This document shows, piece by piece, positions 9,358-17,609 of a stretch of DNA of 64,000 nucleotides. Position numbers and translations under genes: made by a program. The stretch comes from Plantibacter elymi (nom. nud.) (GTDB lineage: Bacteria > Actinomycetota > Actinomycetes > Actinomycetales > Microbacteriaceae), in the NCBI RefSeq assembly GCF_900177795.1, contig NZ_FXWJ01000005.1, forward strand, positions 1-64,000, given 5' to 3'. Each line of letters begins with the position of its first letter. The first letter of the stretch is position 1. The notes beneath the pieces are model-generated. The model did not search any database, was not told where the DNA came from, and was given only the letters and a program-made list of their open reading frames with translations.

Positions 9358-9599
9358 GGGCTCTTCTCGATTCGTGGGGACGGGACGTCGCTGTCTCGCT
9401 GCTGGTGCACTCAATGTGCCGAAGAATTGTTGTGACGACAAGATCGTGGCGGTCTCGTTGTTGTAATCGTAACTTTGACGAAACAATACTGCTTGTTCGA
9501 GGAATCGCAAGGTCCTAGGCTGATCCCACATTCTCCCGACGACATCCGCACGACGCTGTTCGGCGTCGTCGGCCCAGCCACGACACCAGGAGGTCCGGA
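9358..9599. promoter_or_regulatory. Divergent promoter region of permease and aldehyde dehydrogenase operons
   Basis: Markedly more AT-rich than its flanks. For the rightward gene there is a plausible promoter with -35 TTGTTC (9493-9498), a 17-bp spacer and -10 TAGGCT (9516-9521). The sequence TTGTTGT occurs at 9427-9433 and 9458-9464, 31 bp (three helical turns) apart, in similar contexts (TTGTTGTGACGAC and TTGTTGTAATCGT). These are candidate sites for the AsnC-type regulator encoded at 11249. The binding role is inference. Confidence 0.55.
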
Positions 9600-11057
9600 A
9601 TGACCACGTTGCCGACACCCACTCGCACCCAGCTCTTCATCGCCGGCGAGTTCACCGACGGATCCAGCTCGGAGCGCTCGGAGGTGATCAGCCCCGTCAC
9701 CGGTGACGTCATCGCGTCGATCCCCGTCGCCGGCGCCGCCGAACTCGACGAGGCGGTGCGACGTGCGCACGAGGCGCAGCGGGAGTGGCGCAAGCTCGGC
9801 GTGTTCAAGCGCGCGGAGATCTGTCACCGGGTCGGCGACGCGATCAACGCCCGGGTGGAAGAGCTCGCTCGGCTGCAGACGCTGGAGCAGGGCAAGCCAC
9901 TCGCCGAGTCGATCGCCGACATCGCCGAGGCCGCGCAGCTCTTCCACCTCCACGCCGAGGACGCCCTCCGCCTCTACGGCGAGACGCTGCCGTCGAGCGA
10001 CATCGACAAGCGCATGTTCACCTGGCGCGCACCGGTCGGCGTCTGGGGCATCATCACGCCCTGGAACTTCCCGCTCCTCATGTTCAGCGAGTTCGTCGCC
10101 CCGGGCCTCGCGACCGGCAACGCCTGCATCGTCAAACCGCCGAGCAACACGCCCCTCGCGGTCCTCGCGGCGATGGACTGCCTCGTCGAGGCTGGCGTCC
10201 CGGCTGGGCTCGTCAGCGTCCTCCCCGGCGACGGCGCGTTCGGTTCGGAGCTCGTCTCCCACGACGGCATCGACGCGATCGGCTTCATCGGCTCGTCCGC
10301 CACCGGCGCGAAGATCGTCCGCACCGCCGGCCTCAAGCGCTCGCTCATGGAGTGCTCCGGCAACGGCCCGATCGTCGTCCTCGAGGACGCGAACATCGAA
10401 CGCGCCGCGAAGGCCGCGGTCGACTCCGCCTTCTACAGCGGCGGGCAGGTCTGCTGTGCGACCGAGCGGCTCATCGTGCACCACAACGTCCACGACGCCT
10501 TCGTCGATGCGGCCCTCACCTACGCGAAGGCCACCGTGCGACTCGGCAACCCGTTCGACGAGGGGATCAACCTCGGCCCGCTCAACAACGAGGGCGTCGC
10601 CGCGAAGATGGACCGCCACCTCGACGAGGCCCGCGCGCTCGGCTTCGACATCCTGCTCGGCGGCGGTCGTGCCGCGGGCCACCCGACGGACCTCTACTAC
10701 GACTTCACGATCGTCGACGGCGTCTCCGAGGACAGCCTGCTGTCGCGCGAGGAGTCGTTCGGTCCGGTCCTCCCCATCCTCACGGCGCAGGACGACGACG
10801 ACATCCTCCGCATCGCCAACGCCGACGCGCTCGGCCTGCAGTCCGCGGTGTTCACCGAGAGCCTCTCGAAGGCCTACCGCTTCATGGAGGAGCTCGAGAC
10901 CGGCCAGGTCATCGTGAACGACTCCAACGGCTGGTGGGACATCAATATGCCCTTCGGTGGCGCGGGCGGCAAGGGCACCGGCTGGGGTCGGATCGGCGGC
11001 ATGTACACGCTGCACGACATGACCGACCTCCGCACCGGCGCGATCCACGTCCGCTAG
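9600..11057 (+). CDS. NAD(P)-dependent aldehyde dehydrogenase
   Basis: 485 residues, full-length. Cofactor segment PVGVWGIITPWNFPLLMFSEF, catalytic Glu in SLMECSGNGPIVVLED, nucleophilic Cys in GGQVCCATERL, and C-terminal MPFGGAGGKGTGWGRIG. The ATG at 9600 has an excellent ribosome site, AGGAGGTCCGGA. The Glu motif (ECSGNGP rather than ELGGKNP) puts it in a different subgroup from the GabD-like enzyme at 4857. It starts the rightward arm of a divergent amine-catabolism locus and would oxidise an aminoaldehyde or similar product. Substrate not deducible. Confidence 0.85.
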   Translation: MTTLPTPTRTQLFIAGEFTDGSSSERSEVISPVTGDVIASIPVAGAAELDEAVRRAHEAQREWRKLGVFKRAEICHRVGDAINARVEELARLQTLEQGKPLAESIADIAEAAQLFHLHAEDALRLYGETLPSSDIDKRMFTWRAPVGVWGIITPWNFPLLMFSEFVAPGLATGNACIVKPPSNTPLAVLAAMDCLVEAGVPAGLVSVLPGDGAFGSELVSHDGIDAIGFIGSSATGAKIVRTAGLKRSLMECSGNGPIVVLEDANIERAAKAAVDSAFYSGGQVCCATERLIVHHNVHDAFVDAALTYAKATVRLGNPFDEGINLGPLNNEGVAAKMDRHLDEARALGFDILLGGGRAAGHPTDLYYDFTIVDGVSEDSLLSREESFGPVLPILTAQDDDDILRIANADALGLQSAVFTESLSKAYRFMEELETGQVIVNDSNGWWDINMPFGGAGGKGTGWGRIGGMYTLHDMTDLRTGAIHVR

Positions 11058-11205
11058 TCGGACCGATCCGCCGATCGGTGACCTCCCTCGGTCCGCTCGA
11101 TCGGCGACGCCTCGGTCGACCGCCCGCGTTCGGGTCGGTCGGTCGGTCGGGGCTCGTGGCTCGGGTGGGGCGGACACCGCACCCGAGCCGCACGGCTTCC
11201 CTCGC

Positions 11206-11262
11206 TACGCTTGCCAGATGACCATCCGCCCGCTGCCGGAGGAGCCACATGAACGACCTTGA
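11206..11262 (+). promoter_or_regulatory. Promoter and possible leaderless 14-codon upstream ORF before the AsnC-type regulator
   Basis: A -10-like TACGCT (11206-11211) lies six bases before an ATG at 11218, the same layout seen at many leaderless genes in this window. That ATG opens a short frame (MTIRPLPEEPHERP, stop at 11260-11262) that overlaps the start of the regulator at 11249. The GGAGGAG inside it is the ribosome site of the regulator. It is either a 31-nt leader or a coupled upstream ORF; the sequence cannot decide. Confidence 0.45.
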
Positions 11263-11701
11263 CGACATCGACCGTCGGCTGATCGCGATCCTGCAGCAGG
11301 ACGGACGGAAGGCGTTCTCCGAGATCGCCACCGAGACCGGGCTGCCGGCGTCGTCCGTCCGCTATCGGATCCAGCGACTCGAGGACACCGGGATCCTGCA
11401 GATCGTCGGCATCGCGAACCCGCTGTCGATCGGCTTCGACCACCTGGCGCTCATCGGCATCCGCTGCGAGCCGGGGAGGGCGCGCGGGGTGTGCCAGGAG
11501 CTGTCGAAGCACGCGGAGACGAGCTACGTGGTGCTCACGAGCGGCGGCTTCGACGTGATGGTCGAGGCCGTGTGCCGCGACATGGACCACTACAAGACCT
11601 TCCTCCTCGACACCCTGCAGCCGACGCCCGGGGTGCGGTCGACCGAGACGTTCTTCGTGCTCGAAGCCCACAAGCTCGCCTACGGCTGGGGCGTCGGGTA
11701 G
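11249..11701 (+). CDS. Lrp/AsnC-family transcriptional regulator
   Basis: 150 residues. N-terminal winged helix-turn-helix (LDDIDRRLIAILQQDGRKAFSEIATETGLPASSVRYRIQRLEDTGIL, about 1-50) followed by the RAM/AsnC effector domain (LIGIRCEPGRARGVCQEL... YVVLTSGGFDVMVEAVCRDMDHYKTFLLDTLQPTPGVRSTET). Proteins of this family sense amino acids and bind DNA as octamers or dimers. The ATG at 11249 has GGAGGAG six bases upstream. It lies behind the aldehyde dehydrogenase and is a good candidate to control the divergent permease/dehydrogenase region. Confidence 0.92.
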   Translation: MNDLDDIDRRLIAILQQDGRKAFSEIATETGLPASSVRYRIQRLEDTGILQIVGIANPLSIGFDHLALIGIRCEPGRARGVCQELSKHAETSYVVLTSGGFDVMVEAVCRDMDHYKTFLLDTLQPTPGVRSTETFFVLEAHKLAYGWGVG

Positions 11702-11755
11702 GTCGTCGGGCTGTGCCGACCCCGCTCGTCTCCGTCCTGCTCAGAGAGGTACCTC

Positions 11756-12106
11756 ATGACCGACCATCTGCTCGCCCCCAACGCGGCGCTCCAGGGCGCC
11801 GACGTGGCGCTCGCCGACAACCCGCTGGCGCCCGAGGACGTCGTCTCGGGGTCGCCGCGCAGCGGCATCGTGTCGCTCGCGGCCGTCGGTGACACCGAGG
11901 TCGGTGTCTGGGAGCTGGGTGTCGGCGTCGTGCAGGACACCGAGATCGACGAGGTGTTCGTGGTCCTCTCGGGCGAGGCGACGGTCGACTTCACCGACGG
12001 CACCCCGTCGCTCGAGCTCCGTGCCGGCTCCATCGGCCGACTCGCCGCCGGCGCTCGCACCACCTGGACGGTCCGCGAGACCCTCCGCAAGGTCTACGTC
12101 GCCTGA
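11756..12106 (+). CDS. Cupin-domain protein (Cupin_3/DUF861-like)
   Basis: 116 residues forming a single small cupin barrel: VGVWELGVGVVQDTEIDEVFVVLSGEATVDFTDGTPSLELRAGSIGRLAAGARTTWTVRETLRKVYV. The metal-ligand pattern of cupins is only partly kept (Glu of EIDEVF is present, the usual HxH is not). Such proteins often accompany amine and aldehyde catabolic operons. AGAGAGG precedes the ATG. It follows the AsnC-type regulator after 54 bp and is probably cotranscribed. Biochemical role unknown. Confidence 0.75.
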   Translation: MTDHLLAPNAALQGADVALADNPLAPEDVVSGSPRSGIVSLAAVGDTEVGVWELGVGVVQDTEIDEVFVVLSGEATVDFTDGTPSLELRAGSIGRLAAGARTTWTVRETLRKVYVA

Positions 12107-12586
12107 CCCGCCCGGCGCGGTCCTCCGGTCCCCGAGCTCAGCCTTCTCCGGTCCCTGAGCTCAGCCTTCTCCGGTCCCTGAGCTTGTCGAAGGGCTCCGG
12201 GCTGGCGTCTGCACGTCGGGTGATGTTCTCCGTGTGCACTTCGACAGGCTCAGTGACCGGTGGAGGGCTCAGTGACCGGGGTGGGTTCTCCGATCGGGTG
12301 TCTTCCTTCGGTCCCTGAGCTTGTCGAAGGGCCCCCGTGGTGGCCTCTGTTCGCCGGGTGGCGTTCTCCGTGTGCACTTCGACAGGCTCAGTGACCGGTG
12401 GAGGGCTCAGTGACCGGGGTTCGTTCTCCGATCGGGTGGCTTCTTTCGGTCCCTGAGCTTGTCGAAGGGCTCCGGGCTGGCTTCTGTTCGCCGGGTGGTG
12501 TTCTCGGTGTGCACTTCGACAGGCTCAGTGACCGGGGCTCCTTCTTCGACCGGGGTCCGTCACCGCGGCCCCAATAGGCTTGTCGC
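12107..12586. repeat. REP-element array, 137-138 bp tandem unit (about 2.7 copies)
   Basis: No gene. The forward REP motif GGTCCCTGAGCTTG starts at 12173, 12310 and 12448, a regular spacing of 137 and 138 bp. Each unit also contains the inverted motif (GCACTTCGACAGGCTCAGTG) and GTTCTCCGATCGGGTG. Two shorter degenerate copies (GGTCCCCGAGCTCAG, GGTCCCTGAGCTCAG) precede it. The array looks like tandem duplication of a complete REP pair with its spacer. The promoter of the next gene (TAGGCT at 12575-12580) lies just after it. Confidence 0.9.
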
Positions 12587-13855
12587 ATGAACCTGCGCAC
12601 CGTCGAGCTCGACCACACGGACCACGCCGCCCTCGACCTCTGGTGGGGTGCAGCGTCCCGCGGCTTCCTCTCGAAGCCCGAGACCGACGTGGCGGTGCGT
12701 GCCGAGCGGCGTCAGCTCCTCGTCGGCAGCTCGATCCTCGGGGTCTACGACGACACCGCGGCCGAACCGCTCGTCCCCGTCGGCACGCTCGGCTCCTTCC
12801 CGACCGCCCTGTCGATCCCTGGCGGCACCGTCCGTGCCCTGGCCATCACCGAGGTGACCGTCTCCACCTCCCACGAACGTCGCGGGATCGCCCGATCGCT
12901 GATGGAGAACCGACTTCACCACGCGAAGGCCACCGGTGCCGCAGTCGTCGCGCTCACCGCGAGTGAGGCGACCATCTACGGCCGCTACGGCTTCGCCCCG
13001 GCGACCTGGGAGTTCACGCACGAGGTCGACCCCAAGCGCGTCGCTTGGCGGGGTGCGCCGCCCGCCGGCCGCGTCCACACGCTCGACCCACGCTCGCTCG
13101 CCACCGTCGCACCCGGGCTGTTCGAGCGCTCCCGCGGCACCGGCGACATCGACCGCGGGGTCGCCTGGTGGAAGCAGGCCCTCCGTGAGGTGACCATCCG
13201 TCACTTCAGCCACGGTGAGGGTGACACGCTCGCCCTCCGCTACGACGACGCCGACGGCGAACCGCAGGGCTACGCGCTCTACCGCGTCGGCGAGGAGTGG
13301 GGCACGATCGTCGTCGACGACCTCGTCGCCACCACCCCGGAAGCCCGCTACGCGCTCTGGCGGCATCTCACCGGGATCAGCCTCACCACGAAGGTCACCT
13401 TCAACCAGGCGCCGACGGTCGAGGCCGTCCAGTGGCGACTCGTCGACCGTCGCGCCGTCAAGACCACCGCGCGAGCCGACTCCCTCTGGCTCCGCATCGT
13501 CGACGTGCCGACCGTGCTCGGTGCGCGCCGGTTCACCGTCCCTGGGGCGTCCGATCCTCGCGAGCACCTGCTCGACGTCGAGGACACCCTCGGGCTCGCA
13601 GGCGGTCGGTTCGCGCTCCGCATCGACGAGCACGGTGCCGCGGTCGCGGAACGCCTCGGCGACGTGCCGGAGTCGACCGACGACAACGACGCTGTGCGCC
13701 TCACCGTCAACGAGCTGTCGGCCGTCCTCCTCGGCGGCCCGCGCGTGTCGGCGCTCGCCGAAGCAGGGCTCATCACCGGGTCATCGGAGGCGGTCCGAGC
13801 GCTCGACCTCGCCTTCGCGACAGAGCAGGCGCCCTTCCTGCGGACGCACTTCTAG
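12587..13855 (+). CDS. Eis-like GNAT N-acetyltransferase
   Basis: 422 residues, the size of the Eis (enhanced intracellular survival) family: an N-terminal GNAT domain with acetyl-CoA loop HERRGIARSLMENRL (about 100), then TASEATIYGRYGFAPAT with the Tyr used as general acid in Eis, a second degenerate GNAT fold, and a C-terminal sterol-carrier-like domain ending in Phe, whose terminal carboxylate is catalytic in Eis. Eis enzymes acetylate aminoglycosides and other amines; the natural substrate here is unknown. Start supported by TAGGCT (12575-12580) six bases before ATG, so probably leaderless. A paralogue with the same promoter type is at 61609. Confidence 0.85.
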   Translation: MNLRTVELDHTDHAALDLWWGAASRGFLSKPETDVAVRAERRQLLVGSSILGVYDDTAAEPLVPVGTLGSFPTALSIPGGTVRALAITEVTVSTSHERRGIARSLMENRLHHAKATGAAVVALTASEATIYGRYGFAPATWEFTHEVDPKRVAWRGAPPAGRVHTLDPRSLATVAPGLFERSRGTGDIDRGVAWWKQALREVTIRHFSHGEGDTLALRYDDADGEPQGYALYRVGEEWGTIVVDDLVATTPEARYALWRHLTGISLTTKVTFNQAPTVEAVQWRLVDRRAVKTTARADSLWLRIVDVPTVLGARRFTVPGASDPREHLLDVEDTLGLAGGRFALRIDEHGAAVAERLGDVPESTDDNDAVRLTVNELSAVLLGGPRVSALAEAGLITGSSEAVRALDLAFATEQAPFLRTHF

Positions 13856-13900
13856 GGAGATCCTCGCACCGATTCCTCTGGTCGTTCAGGGCGCGATCGC

Positions 13901-14146
13901 TCAGGGCGCGGTCGCGCTGAGGAAGATCGCAGCGGCGGGGAGTCCGAGCAGGACGAACCAGCCGGTGATGAACGCGCCGACCAGGCCGGTCGCGAGTATG
14001 AAGCCGCCGATGGTGGCGGCTAGGGTGCGGAAGAGCTGGCGTTGCTCGGCCGGGATACTGCGGCGCAGGGTGCGGGGGAGTGCCGCGAGCTGCGGGCGTG
14101 GGGTGCGGATGGAGCCGGTGGAGGCAGGGTGCTGCAGGGTCGTCAT
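13901..14146 (-). CDS. Small membrane protein, unknown function
   Basis: 81 residues with a basic N-terminus and two hydrophobic segments in the C-terminal half (TLAATIGGFILATGLVGAFITG and WFVLLGLPAAAIFLSATAP). No family recognised. The frame is open to 14248, but the ATG at 14146 (MTTLQHPASTGSIRTP) is more natural than the Arg/Pro-rich upstream stretch. Convergent with the Eis-like gene and divergent from the NmrA-like gene. Expected to sit in the cytoplasmic membrane. Confidence 0.55.
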   Translation of the reverse strand: MTTLQHPASTGSIRTPRPQLAALPRTLRRSIPAEQRQLFRTLAATIGGFILATGLVGAFITGWFVLLGLPAAAIFLSATAP

Positions 14147-14328
14147 CGGGGTCGGGTGGTTCCTGGTCGGGTTCGGGCGGGAGGTGCGTCTCGGTGTCCT
14201 GACCCGTCGGCGAGGATCTGCATCTCGAGGTGCAGATTTGTTATACACCGCGATGTGACCGCGTGCAACTCAAGCGGCGCCGCGCCTCGCCGATAGAGTG
14301 ACATCCGTCGAGCAGAGGGGAGTGTCGC

Positions 14329-15081
14329 ATGAAGATCGTCGTCGCAGGAGGCAGCGGGATGGTCGGGCGACACGTCGTCTCGGTAGCCCAGGAGCGCGGA
14401 CACGGGGTGGTCGCGCTGTCGCGTGGCACCGGGGTCGACCTCGCCACCGGAGCCGGGCTCGCCCAGCAGTTGGAGGCCGCCGACGTCGTCATCGATGTGA
14501 CGTCGACGGCCACGCAATCCGCCCAGCAGTCGCGCCAGTTCTTCGGGGCGGTCACCCGCAACCTGCTCGAGGCCGAGGGCACTGCCGGCGTGCCCCACCA
14601 CGTCGCGCTGTCGATCGTCGGAAGCGACAAGGCGCCCTTCGGCTACTACGCGGGCAAGGCGCTGCAGGAGGAGCTCGTCAGCACCGGACGCATCCCGTGG
14701 ACGATCCTCCGGGCGACGCAGTTCCACGAGTTCGCGCAGCAGATGGTCGAGCGGTTCCGCTTCGGGCCGGTCACGATGGTGCCGACGATGACCTCGCAGC
14801 CGGTCGCCGCGCGCGAGGTCGCCGAGCGCCTGGTGGAGCTGGCGGAGGGCGAGCCGCAGGGTCGTCCGGCCGATCTCGCGGGCCCCGAGGAACTGCGGAT
14901 GACCTCGATGGTCAAGACCTACACGGCGGCCACGGGCATCCATGGCCCGGTCGTGCAGATCCCGCTGCCCGGCGGCTTCGGCAAGGCGATGCGCGACGGC
15001 ACGACCATCGCCGGGCCAGATGCGCAGCGCGGCGTGCAGACGTTCGCGCAGTGGATCGACGGGATCAGCGCGACTCGCTGA
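14329..15081 (+). CDS. NAD(P)-binding NmrA-like/atypical SDR protein
   Basis: 250 residues. N-terminal Rossmann motif MKIVVAGGSGMVGRHVVSVA (GxxGxxG) and the atypical-SDR layout: VTSTATQSAQ, HHVALSIVGSDKAPFGYYAGKALQEEL and WTILRATQFHEF. The YxxxK of classical SDRs is replaced by YYAGK. Such proteins bind NAD(P) and may be oxidoreductases or redox sensors. A GGGGAG ribosome site precedes the ATG. A -10-like TAGAGT lies about 35 bp upstream. Stands alone; substrate unknown. Confidence 0.82.
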   Translation: MKIVVAGGSGMVGRHVVSVAQERGHGVVALSRGTGVDLATGAGLAQQLEAADVVIDVTSTATQSAQQSRQFFGAVTRNLLEAEGTAGVPHHVALSIVGSDKAPFGYYAGKALQEELVSTGRIPWTILRATQFHEFAQQMVERFRFGPVTMVPTMTSQPVAAREVAERLVELAEGEPQGRPADLAGPEELRMTSMVKTYTAATGIHGPVVQIPLPGGFGKAMRDGTTIAGPDAQRGVQTFAQWIDGISATR

Positions 15082-15129
15082 GTCGCAACTGTCTGTCGGG
15101 CTCGATGGAGCGCTGCGGCCCGTAACCAG

Positions 15130-15642
15130 CTAGGAAGCCGGGCTGTACCAGTCGACCTGCGACCGCACTGACAGGGGATACTTCGCGTCGAGCTGCGGGT
15201 CGACGACGGCCCGGACGAGACCGTTGAAGAACGCCCCGCCGGCACCCCAGTAGGCGGGGATGATGAGCCAGCCGAGCCAACCGAATGCGCTGAGGGCGCC
15301 GCTCAACATGAGTGCGACCGTCCCGAAGGTGACCAAGATGCCGATGCCCCGGAACGCCAGCACGTAGCCACGCGCGGTGTTGTCGCGTCGCTCCTGCTCG
15401 TCGCGCTTGCGGATGTCGAGTCCATCCACGGACTCCTCGAACGATTTGGCCTGGACTCGGACGAACAATTCGCCGACGGTGACACCGAGTGCGTCCGCGA
15501 TGAGCGCGATCGTCTCCAGGCTCGCGTCGTTGCCGGCTTCGAGTCGTTGAATGGTGCGTGCGGTGACACCGCTCTCGGTCGCCAGTCGCTCCTGCGTCCA
15601 ACCCTTGGCGCGCCGGAGCTCTCCGATTCGTGTCTCGTTCAT
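15130..15642 (-). CDS. XRE-family helix-turn-helix protein with two transmembrane segments
   Basis: 170 residues. Residues about 3-60 are an XRE/Cro HTH (IGELRRAKGWTQERLATESGVTARTIQRLEAGNDASLETIALIADALGVTVGELF). Two hydrophobic segments follow (about 92-112 and 120-145), then a polar tail. This resembles membrane-tethered XRE regulators often followed by a 2TM domain. The ribosome site AAAGGACTGCAC supports the ATG at 15642. Upstream lies a pair of direct repeats (15704-15740) that may be its own operator. Confidence 0.85.
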   Translation of the reverse strand: MNETRIGELRRAKGWTQERLATESGVTARTIQRLEAGNDASLETIALIADALGVTVGELFVRVQAKSFEESVDGLDIRKRDEQERRDNTARGYVLAFRGIGILVTFGTVALMLSGALSAFGWLGWLIIPAYWGAGGAFFNGLVRAVVDPQLDAKYPLSVRSQVDWYSPAS

Positions 15643-15703
15643 GTGCAGTCCTTTCCTGGAGGTCGATGAAGTAACCGTAGGAAGCAGTCGACGGACAGCA
15701 CCA

Positions 15704-15740
15704 CGACATCGACCCGACGATCACCCGACATCGACCCGAC
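15704..15740 (-). promoter_or_regulatory. Candidate operator: two 15-bp direct repeats upstream of the XRE gene
   Basis: CGACATCGACCCGAC occurs at 15704-15718 and 15726-15740, 22 bp apart (two helical turns), 60-100 bp upstream of the XRE start codon. Perfect repeats at this spacing suit binding of an XRE dimer or two dimers on one DNA face. Role is inference. Confidence 0.4.
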
Positions 15741-15797
15741 AGTTGAATTGCGAGAGGACGTGAGGCTCCTACGGCCGCACTCCATGCGACCTCAACA

Positions 15798-15819
15798 AAA
15801 TATAACACATGTTGTATTT
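15798..15819. promoter_or_regulatory. AT-rich imperfect palindrome
   Basis: 22-bp imperfect dyad (AAATATAACA facing TGTTGTATTT) in an otherwise GC-rich gap. It lies between the XRE gene (start at 15642, about 155 bp away) and the 3' end of the membrane protein at 15863. It resembles operators of PadR/TetR/MarR type regulators, but no partner can be assigned. Confidence 0.35.
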
Positions 15820-15862
15820 CAGATGTTTGGCGGCGATCGGGGCTCAGTGCGGCCTGCTGGCG

Positions 15863-16363
15863 TCAGCTCCGCTGAGCCGCCCGGATGTCCTGCAGGAGTC
15901 GAGGCGTACGCCACTCGCCGATCCGCTTGAACCACACGGACGGTGGGTAGGCGAGCCGGATGACGAAGTAGTTCACGTATTCGATGACGCCGAAGAGCCA
16001 GACGAACGGGATGCCGATGGCCGCGAAGGGGTGGGTGGGGAACCAGACGATGATGCCGACGAGTCCGGCGAGCAGCAGTGCCGCGTCGAGCACACGGAAG
16101 CCGCGATAGGTGGCGGCCAGTCCAGGAGGCATGGTGCCCTGCTTGACCCACCGCCGGGCGAGCAACCAGTAGACGCCGGCCTGCACGAGGATCACCAGCA
16201 GCGGTACGAGGGCCGACCAGAACGCGAGCGCATCGGTCGGCTGTTCGAGCAACGGGAGCGCCGAGACGAACGCGACCCAGATGAACACGACGGCGGCGAA
16301 CAGCTCGCCGAGTCCGAGGCTCAGGTACCGGCCCCGGAGGGTCGTCCGGCGATCGTCGGTCAT
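15863..16363 (-). CDS. Integral membrane protein, unknown function
   Basis: 166 residues with four predicted membrane segments (LGELFAAVVFIWVAFVSALPLL, FWSALVPLLVILVQAGVYWLLA, VLDAALLLAGLVGIIVWF, IGIPFVWLFGVIEYVNYFVIRLAY) and a basic C-terminal tail. No family named with confidence; the layout resembles small uncharacterised actinobacterial membrane proteins. The start is supported by TAGGCT (16375-16370 on this strand) six bases before the ATG, the leaderless layout common here. Confidence 0.65.
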   Translation of the reverse strand: MTDDRRTTLRGRYLSLGLGELFAAVVFIWVAFVSALPLLEQPTDALAFWSALVPLLVILVQAGVYWLLARRWVKQGTMPPGLAATYRGFRVLDAALLLAGLVGIIVWFPTHPFAAIGIPFVWLFGVIEYVNYFVIRLAYPPSVWFKRIGEWRTPRLLQDIRAAQRS

Positions 16364-16424
16364 GTCACCAGCCTAAACACGGTGTGCCGGGCCGGTCGAG
16401 TGGGCTCGACAGGCCTTCAGGCGT

Positions 16425-17201
16425 TTAGAACGTGACGGTCGGCAGCGTCATGATCTCAGCGCCGTCCTCGGTGATCGCGATGGTGTGCTCGCTGTGGGCC
16501 GTGCGGCTGCCGGTCACGCTGCGGAGGGTCCAGCCGTCGGCGTCGGTGACGAGCTTGTCGGTGTCGGCCATGACCCACGGCTCGATCGCGAGGAGGAGGC
16601 CCGGGCGCAGCTTGTAGCCGCGGCCGGCGCGACCGTCGTTCGAGACGTGCGGGTCCTGGTGCATCGTCGTGCCGATGCCGTGGCCGCCGAACTCCATGTT
16701 GACCGGGTAGCCGGCGCCACGCAGCACGGTGCCGATCGCGAAGGAGATGTCGCCGATCTTCGCACCAGGCTTGGCGGCGGCGATGCCGGCGGCGAGGGCC
16801 TCCTGGGTGGTCTCGATGAGCGCGAGGTCCTCGGGAGTCGCCGAGCCGACGACGAAGCTGATGGCCGAGTCGGCGGCGATCCCGTCGAGCAGGACGGCGA
16901 GGTCGAGGGTGAGGAGGTCGCCGTCGGCCAGCGTGTAGTCGCGGGGGAGGCCGTGGAGGACGGCGTCGTTGACGGCGGTGCAGATGTAGTGGCCGAAGGG
17001 GCCGCGACCGAAGGAGGGGGCGTAGTCGACGTAGCAGGAGACGGCGCCGGCCTCGAGGATCATCGCCTTCGCCCAGCGGTCGATCTCCAAGAGATTCGTG
17101 CCTACCGTCACGCGGTGCTTGAGCGTGTGGAGGATGTTCGCGACGAGCTCGCCGGTGCGACGTGCCTTCGCGACCTCGGTGGGGGTGAAGATCTCGATCA
17201 T
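16425..17201 (-). CDS. map: Type I methionine aminopeptidase
   Basis: 258 residues. Removes the N-terminal Met from new proteins. The five metal ligands can be traced: Asp in LLTLDLAVLLDGIAADSAISFV (two Asp), His in NMEFGGHGIGTTMHQDP, Glu in LLLAIEPWVM and Glu in HSEHTIAITEDG; the substrate His is in GHYICTAVNDAVLHGLP. The frame is open to 17288; I choose the ATG at 17201 (MIEIFTPTEVAKARRTGELVA), preceded by GGAAGGGCCCCGC. Not next to secY or infA as the main copy usually is, so it may be an additional copy. Divergent from an XRE regulator. Confidence 0.92.
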   Translation of the reverse strand: MIEIFTPTEVAKARRTGELVANILHTLKHRVTVGTNLLEIDRWAKAMILEAGAVSCYVDYAPSFGRGPFGHYICTAVNDAVLHGLPRDYTLADGDLLTLDLAVLLDGIAADSAISFVVGSATPEDLALIETTQEALAAGIAAAKPGAKIGDISFAIGTVLRGAGYPVNMEFGGHGIGTTMHQDPHVSNDGRAGRGYKLRPGLLLAIEPWVMADTDKLVTDADGWTLRSVTGSRTAHSEHTIAITEDGAEIMTLPTVTF

Positions 17202-17300
17202 GCGGGGCCCTTCCATCGGCGTGCTGCGTTCGTGGTGCGGTGGTGTTCGTGCCGCGAACGGCGCTCGACCAATAACTATACCGGTCAAACTATCCCGTAC

Positions 17301-17306
17301 TACACT
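17301..17306 (+). promoter_or_regulatory. -10 box of a leaderless XRE gene
   Basis: TACACT lies six bases before the ATG at 17313. The 112-bp divergent region also holds two AACTAT repeats (around 17275 and 17288) flanking ACCGGTCA, a possible operator for the XRE protein. Confidence 0.5.
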
Positions 17307-17312
17307 GGGCGC

Positions 17313-17609
17313 ATGGTCCGCCTCCCGCTCACCCCCTCCGATGTCGAACGCGGTCAGCGCCTCGGTGCGCTCCTGCGCGAGGCCCGCGGTGAGCGATCGA
17401 TGCTCGACATCGCCCTCGATGCCGGCCTCTCGCCGGAGACGCTGCGGAAGATCGAGTCCGGCCGGGTCGCGACGCCGGCGTTCTCAACGATCGCCGCCAT
17501 CGCCGAGGTGCTCGGCCTCTCCCTCGACGAGGTCTGGGCGACGATCAGCCCGACCCGGCGGGACGCTGCCCCGTCCGGCGAACGCCTGCGCGAGCGACTC
17601 GTCTCCTAG
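17313..17609 (+). CDS. Small XRE-family helix-turn-helix regulator
   Basis: 98 residues, almost entirely an XRE HTH: VERGQRLGALLREARGERSMLDIALDAGLSPETLRKIESGRVATPAFSTIAAIAEVLGLSLDEVWATI, with a short charged tail. A much longer open frame exists upstream but it is the complement of map. The ATG at 17313 with TACACT six bases before it gives a leaderless start. Divergent from map, so it may regulate map, itself, or neither. Confidence 0.85.
   Translation: MVRLPLTPSDVERGQRLGALLREARGERSMLDIALDAGLSPETLRKIESGRVATPAFSTIAAIAEVLGLSLDEVWATISPTRRDAAPSGERLRERLVS

Noticed and set aside
12138-12618. Minus-strand frames in the 12.1-12.6 kb gap
   Set aside because: Translations are repeats of the REP sequence (for example SLSLSKC, STSSGTE) and not proteins.
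15798-15819. Insertion-sequence end
   Set aside because: The AT-rich dyad has no transposase, no second end and no target duplication nearby.
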